Below are positions 11,475 through 23,986 of a stretch of 64,000 nt of DNA, one piece after another. Location of the stretch: positions 399,814 to 463,813 of the forward strand of contig NW_025954983.1 of the NCBI RefSeq assembly GCF_022376445.1, given 5' to 3'. The notes below the pieces were generated by a model. The model had not been told where the DNA came from. It worked only from the letters and a program-made list of their open reading frames with translations, and did not search any database. This DNA comes from Fomitopsis serialis (taxonomy: Eukaryota > Basidiomycota > Agaricomycetes > Polyporales > Fomitopsidaceae). The position numbers were made by a program, and so were the translations under genes. Position 1 is the first letter of the stretch. Each line of letters starts with the position of its first letter.

Positions 11475-14400
11475 CTCGCTGGAAAGGAACGTCTAGCGAG
11501 GGAGTCGTCTGAGTCGGGCGGGGGTGCGGGAGAGAGCACGGGGCTGGAGGACTGGCTGTAGATAGCGCTGCATGTCTTTTAAGTTGCTTCTGCACGGACG
11601 GCATGCTGTGTTCCGGACTTGATGAAATTGGATGCAGCTTGGCCCGCGAGCCTCCCATTCTGCCCCCGGCGTCGTTCCTTGCACGTTCGTACCACCCAGC
11701 CAACCACCGCCGCGCGCCTGTGGTGTCCTGTTTGTGCACCTTTCCTCTTTGGGCCGCAAGAAGCACGGTGTCGAGCGTCGGGATGCACGTTCTCACCCGT
11801 CCACAGGGCCCATCCTCGCCCGCTGTTCTCCCTCCCGCCAGCCAGGGCAGCGCTCGCGTGCCTAGGGGAGTATGTTTCTGGCTTCCACCCGGCTCCTCAC
11901 TCGCCGTCGACGTGTGTTGGCGCACCTTCCGCACTCGCTCGCTCGCTCGACCCGAATACTCGCGGTGCCTGGCTATGCCTGGGCTCGTAGGTGGCGTATT
12001 CAGCAATCTTCTCTCTACTTGTCAGACACTCGCGCAGCACATGCTGCCGGGGGGCAAAGCGCCGGGCTCTATGTGGCCACGAATGAGACAGCGGCAGCCC
12101 GCTGCGGCGATTCCTTGCTCACATCTTTCGACACACGCTGTAGACCGCGGCAGCCCATGAGCACGCTGAGATGCTGTTCTCGCGGAGAAGCCGTGCGTAG
12201 ACACAACTCTAATCTCATGAAGCATCTTCTCGCAGAGCTACCAGATCTAGGGACCTGCTATGTCCACCGATCGCTGCTCCGCGCTTCACTGTACTCGATC
12301 TGCATTTCATTATGCACCCTCCGAACTGCCCTACGGTGATATCTTGACCGCTCGGTTATTGGCACATGACGAGTGTCAGTATCTCCGAGAGGCGCACGAA
12401 CTGTTTTCAAATCATATCAGTGCTATTCTAATGCTCGATAGTCACGGCCGCGGCCTCCTTACGTACTGACCAGGGGCTGCTCTTCGGGTGCGAGCTGTCC
12501 GCCGCACGCCACCCCAGGTCATATCCAGCAATTCCACGTTGGACTGGATCTAGCACTGCCGAGTGCAGAGCGGAAACGCAACGACCCACGGAGCAACCCC
12601 AGTAGCTTGCGGCAGAACCAAAGGTCCCTTGCAGATAGTACCGCCTCCAAATGGCGCCAAACAAGGTGACCGGCAAGTTCTGAACGTAGCGATGTGTACA
12701 ATTATAACGCACAGCAGTGGTTTGTCCTATGCAGCATCAAGACACTTGGTATATACGGCCGAACGTCAGATGTCACTGATCACGCTAGCGGGTCAATGTC
12801 GTCGAATGCCGTAGTACGCCCAGCACATAAGGACTCCTTACCAGAATGCACCGCCGGCACTCGTATTGGTCTCAGCATCGCATCCGTTCGTCCGGAGCCG
12901 CGGCGGCCATGCCAACAAGGTTTGCCTCGTTAGTACTAGCAATTGATATGTTGTTGACTACCTGTACTCAGCAGGAATCGCGAGCCGGGTCATGATGCTG
13001 CTCCGGCACCGTCATCTTGACAATTGACCCACCTGCGTACCCACGTTCTACCCCTCCTGGGATGCTTACTCTCTGTCTCAACTGGACTAGCCCACTCCGG
13101 ACTCAGCCTCTCCTCGCATTTGAAGGCAGTGTCGCCTGCCACCGGCACTTCTTCCTTGTTACTACGCCTCCACGAATCCCATCCTCGAGGCCACACCCAT
13201 CGCGAAGGCCAGCCACAAACCCGTCGTCCCGTGCGACATGGGCGCCAGCGCCCCACCCATATATCGCCGTCGCGGATCCTGGCCGAACCGCCAGGCGATG
13301 CACAGCGACGCTTCCTCAGGCCGCTGTGCCAGGCGGCCGTGAATGCGGGCGGGGGCGAGCGGTGCGCGAGGCAACGCTGACTCGGAGTACAAGGTGAACC
13401 TTGTATGTATGCGTCTTCCTCCTCGCTGATCCCCGGAGTTGGGAAGGATTCTTGATCGCCGCCCCCTGGGTCATGCCCCCGTGGTTCGCGGTGGTACCTC
13501 CCGGCGATTGCATGTCTGAGGTAGCTTGACGTGACGGTGGGTCATTTGGGACTGGCGGCAGGGGCGGGGTGGTGCTCCTGATCCTATTGTAGATGATCGG
13601 TGCGTGAGGGTGCTGGGCGCGGGGCGTCCCGCTGTGCTCTGTCACCTGTATCTAGGCACATCTGCGCGACGGCAGGCGACACGGGCAGATTGGTCGTTCG
13701 TGGTTGTACTCGGGATATCAGTCACTCTCGATCCTGTATGCCGTTGACGTACAAGGATGCGTCTTCCAGAGATGAGATGTCTTGGACATGATGAGGGCTC
13801 CTTACTTCGGTTTCTGTGGGAGATCGGATGACCTACTCGGACCCCGCTCTCGATCCTGCGAGCGCATCTGAATAACCGCACCCGTGAAGTCGGTATAACA
13901 GACAGGTCTATCAATTCCGCCGGAGATGGAACTGTCTGCGCAATGCAGGAGACTTACCGACCCTGAAGAAACGGTTTGTAGCGTTACGTCCCCACCCGTC
14001 GATATCGCGCGAGTTCATTGTACATGCGGCATATCACGACGAGAGCCCAGTGAGTCTCCGGCCGTTGAATGGGAAGTTTAAATGACACTAACGCGATGGA
14101 ACGGCAATTTTGTAGGTCGTTGCGGTACTGACTGTACCTCGTTCTCTCAGCGCATCTACAATCAGGTTCTAGGGACGTGTATGTCGTGTCCCGGATAGAT
14201 TGTCCTCCCGTCTCTGAACACTCGTCCGCCGTCGGTTGCTTCCTGCGCAGCGGCGTCCGGGACTAGGCGAGTCATAGCCTTGTTCATCTGTCATACGAGC
14301 TTCGAGTCTTCATCTACACCTGTCGGCGGGCGCCGGTACTGAGTTTGCACGACACCCCTGGACCCGAGACCGACTGATGTAAGTAACGCAGCCTATCCAG

Positions 14401-15951
14401 GGATGCTGTAGCAAGTGTAGTAGGCGTCCGCACTTCGTGTTTTGGTCGCATGCTCGACTGGGTAGCAATTATTGTCTCGCAGAACCAGATGGGTCGCGAT
14501 CTCGGCATCTCGACTTCCTAAAACCTCGATGAAGCCATTGAAAAGTCGCGAGTGAGTGTTCTCACCATACCGTTGCGCACCTGTCTCTAATGTGTCCACT
14601 TTCAAAAAGGACGTCAACAGCCTGAGCTCGAACGGTCTGCTAATGGCGGGCGTGATGAGGCAATGAACAGATCCAATTACCGTGAGCCGCACATCTTGAC
14701 CGACATGATGCTGCCCCAACCAAACAGATGACGTGCTAACTAGCTAGTATCAGGCAGCAACGCCGCCGCCGCCTGGCCGCCAGTTCCATTCGTGGACACC
14801 TTCGGCTGCTTCCATTCCTACTGCGAGATGTCATCGCGCTGTCAGCATCGTAGAGCACGGATCCCTTGTCGGTGGAGGCTCAGTAAAATCTAAGATCTCA
14901 TGGTACTATGGGAGTTTGGTGAATTTTCGGCGGACTCTCTTGGATACGTGAGTGCAGTTGTGTGCACCATCGTCAAGAAGCTAATGCTTTCTACCACAGT
15001 GGCACACAGCGATGCTGAGACGAGTTGCGCGTGATCATGGACATCTGGTCTGGGTGACATGGTACCACCACGTAGTATCGCCTGGTCGCCTGAAGCGTTC
15101 GCCCGCCTTCTGCTATCGCCGCAGAGGCGGAATGCCAGATCTGCCAATCCACCGGTCAGCTCGAATTGAATGTGGCGGCACACGGATCAAACTGATCGGG
15201 AGATCTCAGTGCATCCGGCGGGCATGCTTCTCGGGCGTCTAGGCTAAATTGGCAATATGGCAGGTACGGAGCGCACGTTCGTGAATAGCTCGACACTAGG
15301 TTCAGTCGCTCAGCCAAGGCACCGCTGCCGCTGTCCTCTTTCGCGATGGCGAATGTGCGAGACCGCCTCGGCATTCTGATGCTGTTCAGTCTGCGAGGCA
15401 AGCTGTGAACATGCATAGCACACCGAGCCTCAGACTCGGAGACGCTACGGTGCGCTATCGCGGTGGGAACGGTGAGTGGCAAAGCATGGGTTCATTTTGG
15501 GCTCACTTCTCATGTGGCGTCCAATCCAAGGGTTCAGCTTGTCAGCGCGCCCACACCAGTCGAGGCTTCGGACGGTTCTGGTCTGGCGCTGTCCGATGAG
15601 ATCGCGTGGTGCCTGCTGAGACGGGAGCTCTGGGCGACCCGCCATCCAGTTTCCAACCCTGATGTGCCACCCAACGCTCTCATCTTTCTTCCTGCCCCCT
15701 TGTCCCATTGCCATTGCGCCCGGCGCAAACTCACTTTAAGGTCGGGCAGGGGACAGAACCGGCGTGGTATTCCGCTCCCCGACCGGTACCGGCAAGGCGC
15801 CCCCTCGAATGCACGCCGATCACACCTTTAGAGGTATAAAGCTGTACGGTACACGTTCCGTCATATCCGCGCAGCCCCTCCTGAATCTTCTGCGGCCTGT
15901 GCTCTCGACTCCACTCGTCAGTTGGGCACCAGGGCCTACGCCCCTGCGCAC
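11475..15951. other. Long intergenic region between two inverted phosphate transporter genes
   Basis: About 4.5 kb between the two divergent start codons. ORFs are short, overlap on both strands and show no conserved motif. The GC-rich part at 11600-12000 is probably the upstream region of the minus-strand transporter. No LTR, TIR or tRNA was recognised. A fast-evolving or non-coding RNA gene cannot be excluded. Confidence 0.4.
15835..15840 (+). promoter_or_regulatory. TATA box candidate of phosphate transporter copy 2
   Basis: TATAAA occurs 112 bases before the ATG at 15952, at a plausible distance for a fungal core promoter. No experimental support. Confidence 0.4.
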
Positions 15952-18477
15952 ATGGCGACATCACCAAAGGTCACAGTCTTCCATAGACGGTCCGACCGCG
16001 ACATACATAGCTATGTCGTTGGCGGAGCCGAAGATGGCGTAGTTCACCGCCTGAACGAGGAACGGCGGGCTATCCTCGCCGAGGTCGACAATGCCAGGTT
16101 CTCGTGAGTGCGCTTCCACGGTCCCGTAATTCAGCTAAGCGATACGTCTTCCTGGTTGTCCTCAGATGGTTCCACATCAAGGTCGCGTTTGTATCTGGTG
16201 CAGGGTTCTTCACCGATGCGTATGTTTTTTCATGACTACCTTCAGCGCTTCAGCGCGTCAGTGCATCTCACTGAGGGCGATCCTACTAGTTATGACATTT
16301 TCGCCATCAATGTTGTCACTGTTATGCTAGGTTACGTGTACGGCGATGGTATGTAATTGAATAGTCGCCGTCACGGTGCAAATTGTTTATGTCACTGTCT
16401 CGCTCCACAGAACAGGACGCGTCGGTCCCTGGAGTCGCTGGTCGCTCACTCAGCGCCAAGCAGCAGCTCGGCGTGAAGGTCGCTACGCCCATAGGTATCA
16501 TCGTCGGCCAGTTGCTCTTCGGATGGCTCGGGGACGTCATGGGCCGCAAGCGGATTTGTGAGTCCTTCTCTCAACTTCCCGACGAAGGCCAGTACCGACG
16601 ATTCGTTGTTTGTATTGACGAACAGACGGGTTGGAGCTGATGATCATGATTATTGGCACGTTCGGTCAAACCATCGCGGCCCCAAGTATGGCCGTCAGCT
16701 TCATTGCGTTATTGATCGTTTGGCGCACCTTCGTGAGTGCCCCTTCTCCAGGATCACGGTTGTCAAATCCCATACTAAGCAAATTCGGCACGAAGATGGG
16801 TATAGGGATAGGAGGCGATTACCCATTGAGCGCGGTCATCTCGTCCGAGTTCTCGTCAACGCACATCCGTGGACGTGTCATGACAGCGGTGTTTGCCAAC
16901 CAAGGCTGGGGCCAACTCGGTACGTACTCTGTCACACAGTGCTCTATCACCCGAGGCTGAGGCAACCCCCAGCTGCAACGGCCGTCTCCTGCGTCGTCGT
17001 GCGCGCCTACAAGTCCAGCCTGATCTCCAACGGCGGCATGCTGCTCGAGGACATCGACCGCATCTGGCGGATCATCATCGGGCTCGGCTGCGTGCCCGCT
17101 GTCATCGCGCTCTACTTCCGGCTCACCATCCCGGAGACACCGCGCTTCACGCTCGACATCCAGCGCAACGTCGAGAGGGCCGCGCGCGACATCGACGAGT
17201 TCCTTACGCACGAGGGGTACACGGTCGATCTAGAGGCTGTCTCGAGGCGCCTGAGCGCGCAGAGGGCGACGAAGGAGGACTTCAGGCGGTACTTCGGGAG
17301 GTGGGAGAACTTGAAGGTGTTGATCGGGACGAGTTACTCGTGGTTCGCGCTCGACGTGGGTCTTCGTCCACAGTGTGCTCCCACTGTATGGCGAAGGTGC
17401 TGACGCGCCGCACCAGTTTGCGTTCTATGGGCTCGGCCTGAATTCGTCCGTCATCATGCAGGCGATTGGTTTGGTTCGCCGGACAAGAGCATTACAGGTG
17501 GGCTGGCGATATATCAGAGCCTCTTCAACACCTCCCTCGGCAACCTCGTCCTCTCCCTCGCGGGCTTCGTCCCTGGATACTGGGTCGCCTTCCTCTTCAT
17601 CGACCGCTGGGGCCGCAAGCCGATCCAGCTCATGGGCTTCTGCGCCCTCACGGTGCTCCTCGTCGTCATGGGTACGTCCGCTCCATGTCACTGTGCTCCG
17701 CCCATCCATGCTGATGACGCAACGCAGGCTTCGCGTACCACAAGCTCACCTCGACGACGCGCGGGACCGCGTATTTGTCTTCCTCTACTGCCTCGCGAAC
17801 TTCTTCCAGAACTTCGGGCCGAACACGACGACGTTCATCGTGCCCGGCGAGGCGTTCCCGACGCGCTACCGCTCGACCGCGCACGGTATCTCGGCGGCGA
17901 GCGGCAAGTTCGGCGCGGTCCTCGCGCAGGTGGCGTTCCAGTGGCTCAAGGACATCGGGGGCGCGAGGGGCTCGAATGCGTTTCTGGACCACATGTGCGT
18001 ACGCGATGCACGATTGTGGAGAAATTGGCTGAGGGTCGGCGTCTCGTGTGGCTAGCCTGCAGATTTTCGGGTTCTTCATGTTGACGGGCGTCCTGTCGAC
18101 GATGTTGATACCTGAGACGAACCAGAAGACGCTCGAGGCGCTCTCGAATGAGCGGCAGGACAAGTTCTTTCGGTTTCTTGGTGCGCCTCTCCCCGTCAGT
18201 CATCGGTATCTCGTATCTTATCGTTGTTCAACTCGCAGACCCGCGGCGGCGCTCTAGCGTCAAAACATTCGCCAGCGACTTCCCGCTGACCGCCATCAAG
18301 CTGAAGCCATTCCAGCAGACCCATGAACCCGAGCTCGACCTGGAGCCCCCAGACATATGCGTGGATCCCGCCGCATCGCCACGGAGACCCATCTTTGCAC
18401 ATGTAAATCAGGAACATGAGCGATTCGTCAGCTCACCATATCCCACGAGCCCCTCCAGCTCCTCGTTCAAGTATTGA
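15952..18477 (+). CDS. PHO84: Inorganic phosphate:H+ symporter, MFS family (PHO84-like), copy 2, with one frameshift
   Basis: Start ATG 15952 (MATSPKVTVFHRR). The exons give [74 protein letters not shown] spliced to [22 protein letters not shown] and [20 protein letters not shown]. Intron positions match copy 1 where compared, for example after WFALD and after the RKR stretch. Near 17470 one base is missing between QAIG and GSPDKSITGG, so the gene is broken as read. The C-terminus is longer than in copy 1 and ends at TGA 18475-18477 in a Pro/Ser-rich tail. It is a plasma-membrane phosphate importer if the indel is an assembly error, otherwise a recent pseudogene. Confidence 0.85.
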
Positions 18478-19363
18478 GAGGCGGCTTTGATACCTATCTA
18501 GTAAGCTATTCGCCTTTCGGCACAGATGTCATCGCGCACGCTCGTTCTATCTCTGTGTATCTGGGCTTGTTTAGCGTTGGCTACGTCTACATTCGTTAAC
18601 CTTGATCAGGCTGTACAACAGTTCTGTATCCTTTCATACCAAAATGTCTGTGTTGCATCTCATTGGCCGATATGTAATGATAGAGCTCATGTAATGTAGA
18701 GCAAGCCGCCTGTGTAGAGTAGGCAATGCAAATTATTTCCAATCTTCCATCGGAGGCCGTTGAGACGAACGACTTGATGCTGCTGCGGTAGCAAAAGTAC
18801 CAGCCCCCATTGTAGCGGAAATCCCACAGGTTCATGCCCGCGAACCCACGAACTAGACCGCTCATGCCCACGTCAACAAAGATCCATTATCCAAGCTCGA
18901 ACACCGAATGAGCATGCTAGGGATACCAATGATCTCCGGGTCGTGCCAGCCGACCTTTCAAAGGAATCTGTCGAGTGCCCGCGCGTTGCGATGCAGATCT
19001 GCATTTTGTGCCATGCCCTGTAGATCACGTGAAGTACAGAGCCAACGCGTCATTTTCGGACCTAACTTTTCCTCGTTCAAACGTTCATGACTTGGCCATC
19101 TCATTATATGTACATAGACGCCAGCTCACTGTTCTGGCGTTCAGTAGCAACGTGTTGATGACTCCGTTGCCAAGTCTACTTGAATGACGTCAACTACCAA
19201 ATCGGGAGTAATATCGGTACATTGACTAGCGCCTGTAGCAGCAGGCAATGGGCTGCCCGCGAAGCTCCGCGAAGGCACTCTGCAAATTTCAGCAACTCGA
19301 CCCGTCGTCTCGCAAAGCTTCGTTCGGTAGCAACCACAGATATTAGCTCGGACATCGACAGTT
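18478..19363. other. Intergenic region
   Basis: No gene or repeat was recognised between the second phosphate transporter and the WD40 gene. Short ORFs lack motifs. Confidence 0.4.
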
Positions 19364-21410
19364 ATGGCGACTGCTCCGGCACCGCCTGGCTCAGCGCCTT
19401 CCGAGTGGAACTGGCAAGCGAAGAGCCTTGGACAGACTCCAGAGGCGCTTCGACGGTACAAGAACAAACCAGAGCCCGACCTAGATGACTCGGACTACTA
19501 CTCGGACAACGAAGAGATAATGAGCTTTGGGAGATATGCGAAGCGCATGCATGGCCGCGAACAAAGCCAACATCACCGACCACCCGGACACCCGCAGATC
19601 CTCGAGCAGGTGCAGGCGCTGAACAACAAAGTCACAGAGCTTGCTGTCAAAAAACGGGTGGGTTATGCTGCGCTCAGGAGCTATGCAGACAGGCCGGGAA
19701 CTCTCGTCAAGGATTCCATGCACTCGTTCATGGGACATCCCAGTGGTTAGTGGCTCGTCCGTTCTGTCGAGAATATGTTTGATCTGCGGCAACTCACGCA
19801 GGGGACGCCCTTGCAACTCAATGGCAAACTTCATTGGGAGCTTATGGGAAGGCCGGCATGTGAGTATATGTGTGTTCACTACTGGTTGTCGGCGTGCTCA
19901 GTCTCTCTTTCAGCTCCACCCTCTGGGCGTACTATCCTACCCTGGATGAGACAGCAGCAGCCACACCCGGCATCTACGCGACTCTCGCGCTTCCGCTCCG
20001 GGATAGAGTTCCCTCTTCTTCAGCCCATCCTCTCGCGACCGCGGTCCTCCAGGCGCGCTGTGAAGTCTACGACGAGGCCATCTCTGAACCTTGCGAGCTG
20101 GCGCTTTCGGACAGCGGCGAATGCCTCGCAGTGGTCGCGCAAGGAGGGTATAAGAATCGCGACCCTGTGCTGCAGTACTGGCTCCCCAAGGCAGACGAAA
20201 AGCGAACAGAATGGCTTCACGCCGACACTCATCGAGCCGGGCTGGACATCGTGCTCGACGATGCGCGCAAGCTGATGTTCATCGCGGACAGCGACCGTAT
20301 CAAGTCCTTCACGTGGGCGGATAAATCGGACCGTCCGGTGCACACGCTGAACTGCATGAAGACGCATCGGGGACCACTCGTACTCTTGCCTGGCGGCCGT
20401 CTACTTCGCGCCGGCCGGGGGTCCGCGCTGAGTTGGACGCTCGACGCGCTCCAGACGCACGGACGCGGCCCTAAATTCGCGCGGATGGCGCAGGCAAGTA
20501 TAGCTGGGAGAACTGCATGTGCGACCGCGAGGACGAGGAGGAAGAATACAGCACGGGGAGCCTGCCGACCACGACGGTGCCCTTGCGAACAGTTCCTTCA
20601 CCCCCGCGGTGCACGTGCACAAGCCCAGCGGGCACTTGCTCGCGGGCGAGGATTCGGCTGCGTCGCCTCGACCTCGAACACGGCGGTGCCGGCGGCGCGT
20701 TACCTTGGCCATGCCGGAGTGATCACCGACTTCTCCACTAGTGAGGGTGACGCCAACATGTTCTTGACGGCTGCGGGAGATGGCTACGCAAGGCTTTATG
20801 ACCGCCGCAAGCCGCTGCCCGCCCTGACGTTTGACGTCGAGAAGTGTGAGGCGCCGCTCTGGCTGCGGCCCTTGCGCATGCCGACGGACTCCCAAGTAAG
20901 CGCTCCTCTTCCGTTGTCCCGCTGCATTGCATTTTGACCGCCTGTAGTCATGTTCTCCGGCGGCAACAAAACGGAGGGCATCAAGTGCTGGGATGTCCGC
21001 GCCAAGAAATGCGTGTACGAGCTCAGCACGGGGAACACCACCGTTACGGGTATCGCCTGGTCACCCACGCAGTCAACGCTCTACGCCGCTACATCGTCCG
21101 CGTATCTCGACTGGATCGGATGCTTCTCGGACTACCGCGACTTCCACATGCCTCAGGGCACGGACATCATGCCGTCGAAGAGCATTCGGACCGTGTATTG
21201 GCCTGACCGCGCGATTCATGTTGAGAATGCTTTTGGGTATGCGTATGACGCGGGGACCCATGCTTTGCGTGAGTGTGCTCTGCGGTGTGCTGTGTGCATG
21301 GGCTGAACACTCTTGCAGTGAGGTACGCGTTCAAGGAGAAGCCCGAACTTGACGTGCTGCCAGAATACGGCGATGGCAGACCGACAGACGAGGATGACTT
21401 TTTCTTCTGA
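19364..21410 (+). CDS. WD40-repeat protein, several frameshifts
   Basis: Start ATG 19364 gives an N-terminus with an acidic DDSDYYSDNEE patch. Introns at about 19747 and 19860 lead into the beta-propeller part. Recognisable blades are YLGHAGVITDFSTSEGD then AAGDGYARLYDRRKPLP, and later FSGGNKTEGIKCWDVRAKKC then GIAWSPTQSTLYAAT. The end resembles a basidiomycete family finishing YAFKEKPELDVLPEYG...DEDDFFF, with TGA 21408-21410. Between about 20500 and 20720 the reading frame changes at least three times (EEEYSTGSLPTTT, then SSFTPAVHVHKPSGHLL, then RRLDLEHGG, then RYLGHAG). These need single-base indels rather than introns. It is either a decayed gene or poorly assembled. The role is unknown, probably a protein-interaction scaffold. 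Confidence 0.7.
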
Positions 21411-22359
21411 CGTGCTGATATCTACCTTTCTCGAATGTATCATCTGTCTGTGCTCGATCTTCGCGTCTTCGCGCATTGTAAGTCGTCAGCTGTATTGCTA
21501 TCGCCGTACTGATAGCCCAGTGCTTGTATCTTGATATTATTGTACCTCGTCTTTCCCTGTACCATAGAAAACACAGTGTAGAATGAATGGCATGGGAGCT
21601 GCTGTGGGGCACCCTCACTCCAATGTAATATGACACATAGGTTTCCCCTCAGCCTGGCCTAATTAGCTGTCAATGGCCCTCGCAATGGTCCGTTCGCATT
21701 TATAGCTATCGTCCGATGTATCATGGCTGTCTGCGCTACGAATTGCCACGTTGTCAGTTACACTTGCAGCTCCTTTCAGCCACGGCACTTCACCATCAGG
21801 AGCATTGAGGCGACATAAGCACGTTCGTCTGTCTAGTACCCATCGTCTTCCGTTGCCCTATCCGACCACCTCATGCACATGTTGCACGCGCGAGAATTTA
21901 AACGAGTAATTGACAGGCAAGTAGTGTCATGTCTTCCGACCGGGCCGCAAGCGACACAGGTCCGATTACTTATAGTCTGACGCACGGGGCTACCTCTACG
22001 CAATGCACGGAGGAAGAGTGACACCAGCCACGTTGGATGCCTTGAACACACCATGTATATGTCTGACTGCGGCGGGCAAGACGGAGAGCCATGCTATGGA
22101 ATTACCCATGCGCCCGTGACAATCGTGGCACCTGCAAGGAAGCGAGGGCCAGTCAGAATTCCTACTCACTGGGCCACTGAGCTCGACACTGGCATTCATG
22201 CGCCGTACAGATCTCAGCAGTGAACACGGGAGAATATGTCCCAAGGCAGGTACGACAGCGGAGTCCAGACGAGACTGTTCTTAGAAGACAAGCATTTCCA
22301 GTACAAGGCTACAACCATAGATGGAGATGTGCTGAATTGTCAAGCCGGGTCCTACACCT
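21411..22359. other. Intergenic region
   Basis: Lies between the convergent 3' ends of the WD40 gene and the NOP15-like gene. No coding or repeat feature was recognised. Confidence 0.4.
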
Positions 22360-23977
22360 CTACAGGCTTGGACTTTTTCTGGGAAGACCAAAGAAGGTGC
22401 TTAGCGAATGATTCAAAGCCGAGAGACGAAGACATACATATGCGACGGCACCGAAGTCGTAGTTGATGCCCGCCTCCTCCAGCTTGCGTTTCCGCTGCGC
22501 TTGGCGCTTCAACAGCCGCTTTCTCAGCTCGCTCTTGCTCTTCTTCGGTGCGAGGCTGCATGCAAAGTTACAAATATTGCGAGACGTTGCAAGGCGATCG
22601 ACGTACCTTGTTGTGCTGCACGCGTGCAATGCGATCCCTCGGGATGACACGCCACTTCTTGTTCGCACCGATCCAAAGCTCGGAGTGCACTTCATCCTTG
22701 GGGATAATCTTGCAAGTGAGGATGTGCCCATGAGCAAGTAGTTGTCCATCGTATCTGCGACGATCTCCGCGACAGAGGACGAGTCGAATTCGATGAAGGC
22801 GTAATGTTTTGAGCGACCGGTCTGGAACGGGGCGACAGTTAGCCAAAGTATGCCACACAAAAGGTAGAACTTGCCTTCTTATTACGCGATAGACGCAATC
22901 GCGTACTGTGCCGAACTGGGACAAGTACTGGCGCATTTGGTCCTCGTAGAAGCCGTGAGGTATCCGGCCGAGGTAGATGACACCGCGGTCTACCGTCTGT
23001 CAAACTTCAGTTCTGTGTAAGTTGCAGAACGACGTATGAACATACCGGATGCTTTTTGGCCTGATCCAGCCTTTTCTTGACCACTGCGTCGTCCTTCGCA
23101 ATGGTCGGCAGCTTCGTGACGTCGATGCCGTCCCACTCATCCCCATTTCCTCGTCCGACGAGTCATCATCATCGGTAGAGAACCCGTATATGTGGTCAGC
23201 TTCGCCATCATCATCTACATCCTTCTTCCTGGTTCCTCGTCCTTGTCAGAAGCAGACGGCTCAGGCTCGGGGGAAGTGCTTTGCGCTTCTTCTTGTCTTT
23301 CGGTTTGGACGAGATGGTGGGGTGAGATATGCCTATGGGAGTGGCACTCGGCTCTTTGGGTGCCTTCTTCGACGGCTTCGGTTGGACCTCTTTCGCAGGA
23401 GCCGCCTCTGAGACTTTCGCGCTCTTTTCCTGCTTGGAGCTCTTCGCTTCGGGGAGGTCGTCCTCCACAGGCTCCCCTCCTTCTTCGACTTACGTCCCTT
23501 CTTCGACTTCGCTCTCTTCTCTACCTCCGTGTCGGCCTCTACCTCCAACCGCGCTTCCTTTCCCTTGCCTTTCTTCTCTCCGGCGACAGAGCCCTTGTCT
23601 ACAGCCCCGGCGCCCTTCTCCTTCCGCTTTCCCTTCAGTGACGCAGCACCGCTCGAAACCTGCTCATCAGCGAGCTCCTCCTGTTCGCCCTTGCCCTTCT
23701 TCGCCGGTGCCTTCTCCGCGACAGGAGGCACCTGGGCTGGCTCGATTGGCAACGCATCCGCCTTCTTGGACTTTTTGGGAGCGGCTTCAGTTGTCGTCGC
23801 AGGCTGCACGCTCGTAGATGTGCTCGGAGTATCGTCCGCTCCTGCTTGTGACTTTCTCTTTCGCCTCTTCGAGTCCGCCTTGGGCGACTCCACGGCGGGA
23901 GCAGGCACTGCAGCTTTTGCGGAGATGACCTCCTTGGACTTCTTCGTCTTGAGTTTCTCTAGCAGGCCTGGTGCCAT
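22360..23977 (-). CDS. NOP15: NOP15/NIFK-like nucleolar RRM protein, multiple frameshifts
   Basis: Start ATG 23977 (MAPGLLEKLKTKKSK) opens a long Lys/Glu/Ala-rich nucleolar-type N-terminus. A single RRM follows: GVIYLGRIPHGFYEDQMRQY, SQFGTV, RLRLSRNKK (RNP-like), then GRSKHYAFIEFDSSSVAEIV and HILTCKIIPKDEVHSELW. The C-terminal basic helix has RLLKRQAQRKRKLEEAGINY and DFGAVAY. This order fits NOP15/NIFK proteins that act in 60S subunit assembly. The frame breaks at about 23460, 23150, 22910, 22735 and 22530, each fixable by one base. One intron after SRNKK seems to use a GC donor. The 3' end is uncertain; 22360 is the last in-frame stop. Its start lies only 9 bases from the start of the divergent gene. 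Confidence 0.8.
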
Positions 23978-23986
23978 GATGTGACT

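Noticed and set aside
12990..13645. Minus-strand ORFs including a hydrophobic tail (MSHGTTGLWLAFAMGVASRM)
   Set aside because: A small membrane protein is conceivable, but no consistent exon chain, start or family motif could be made.
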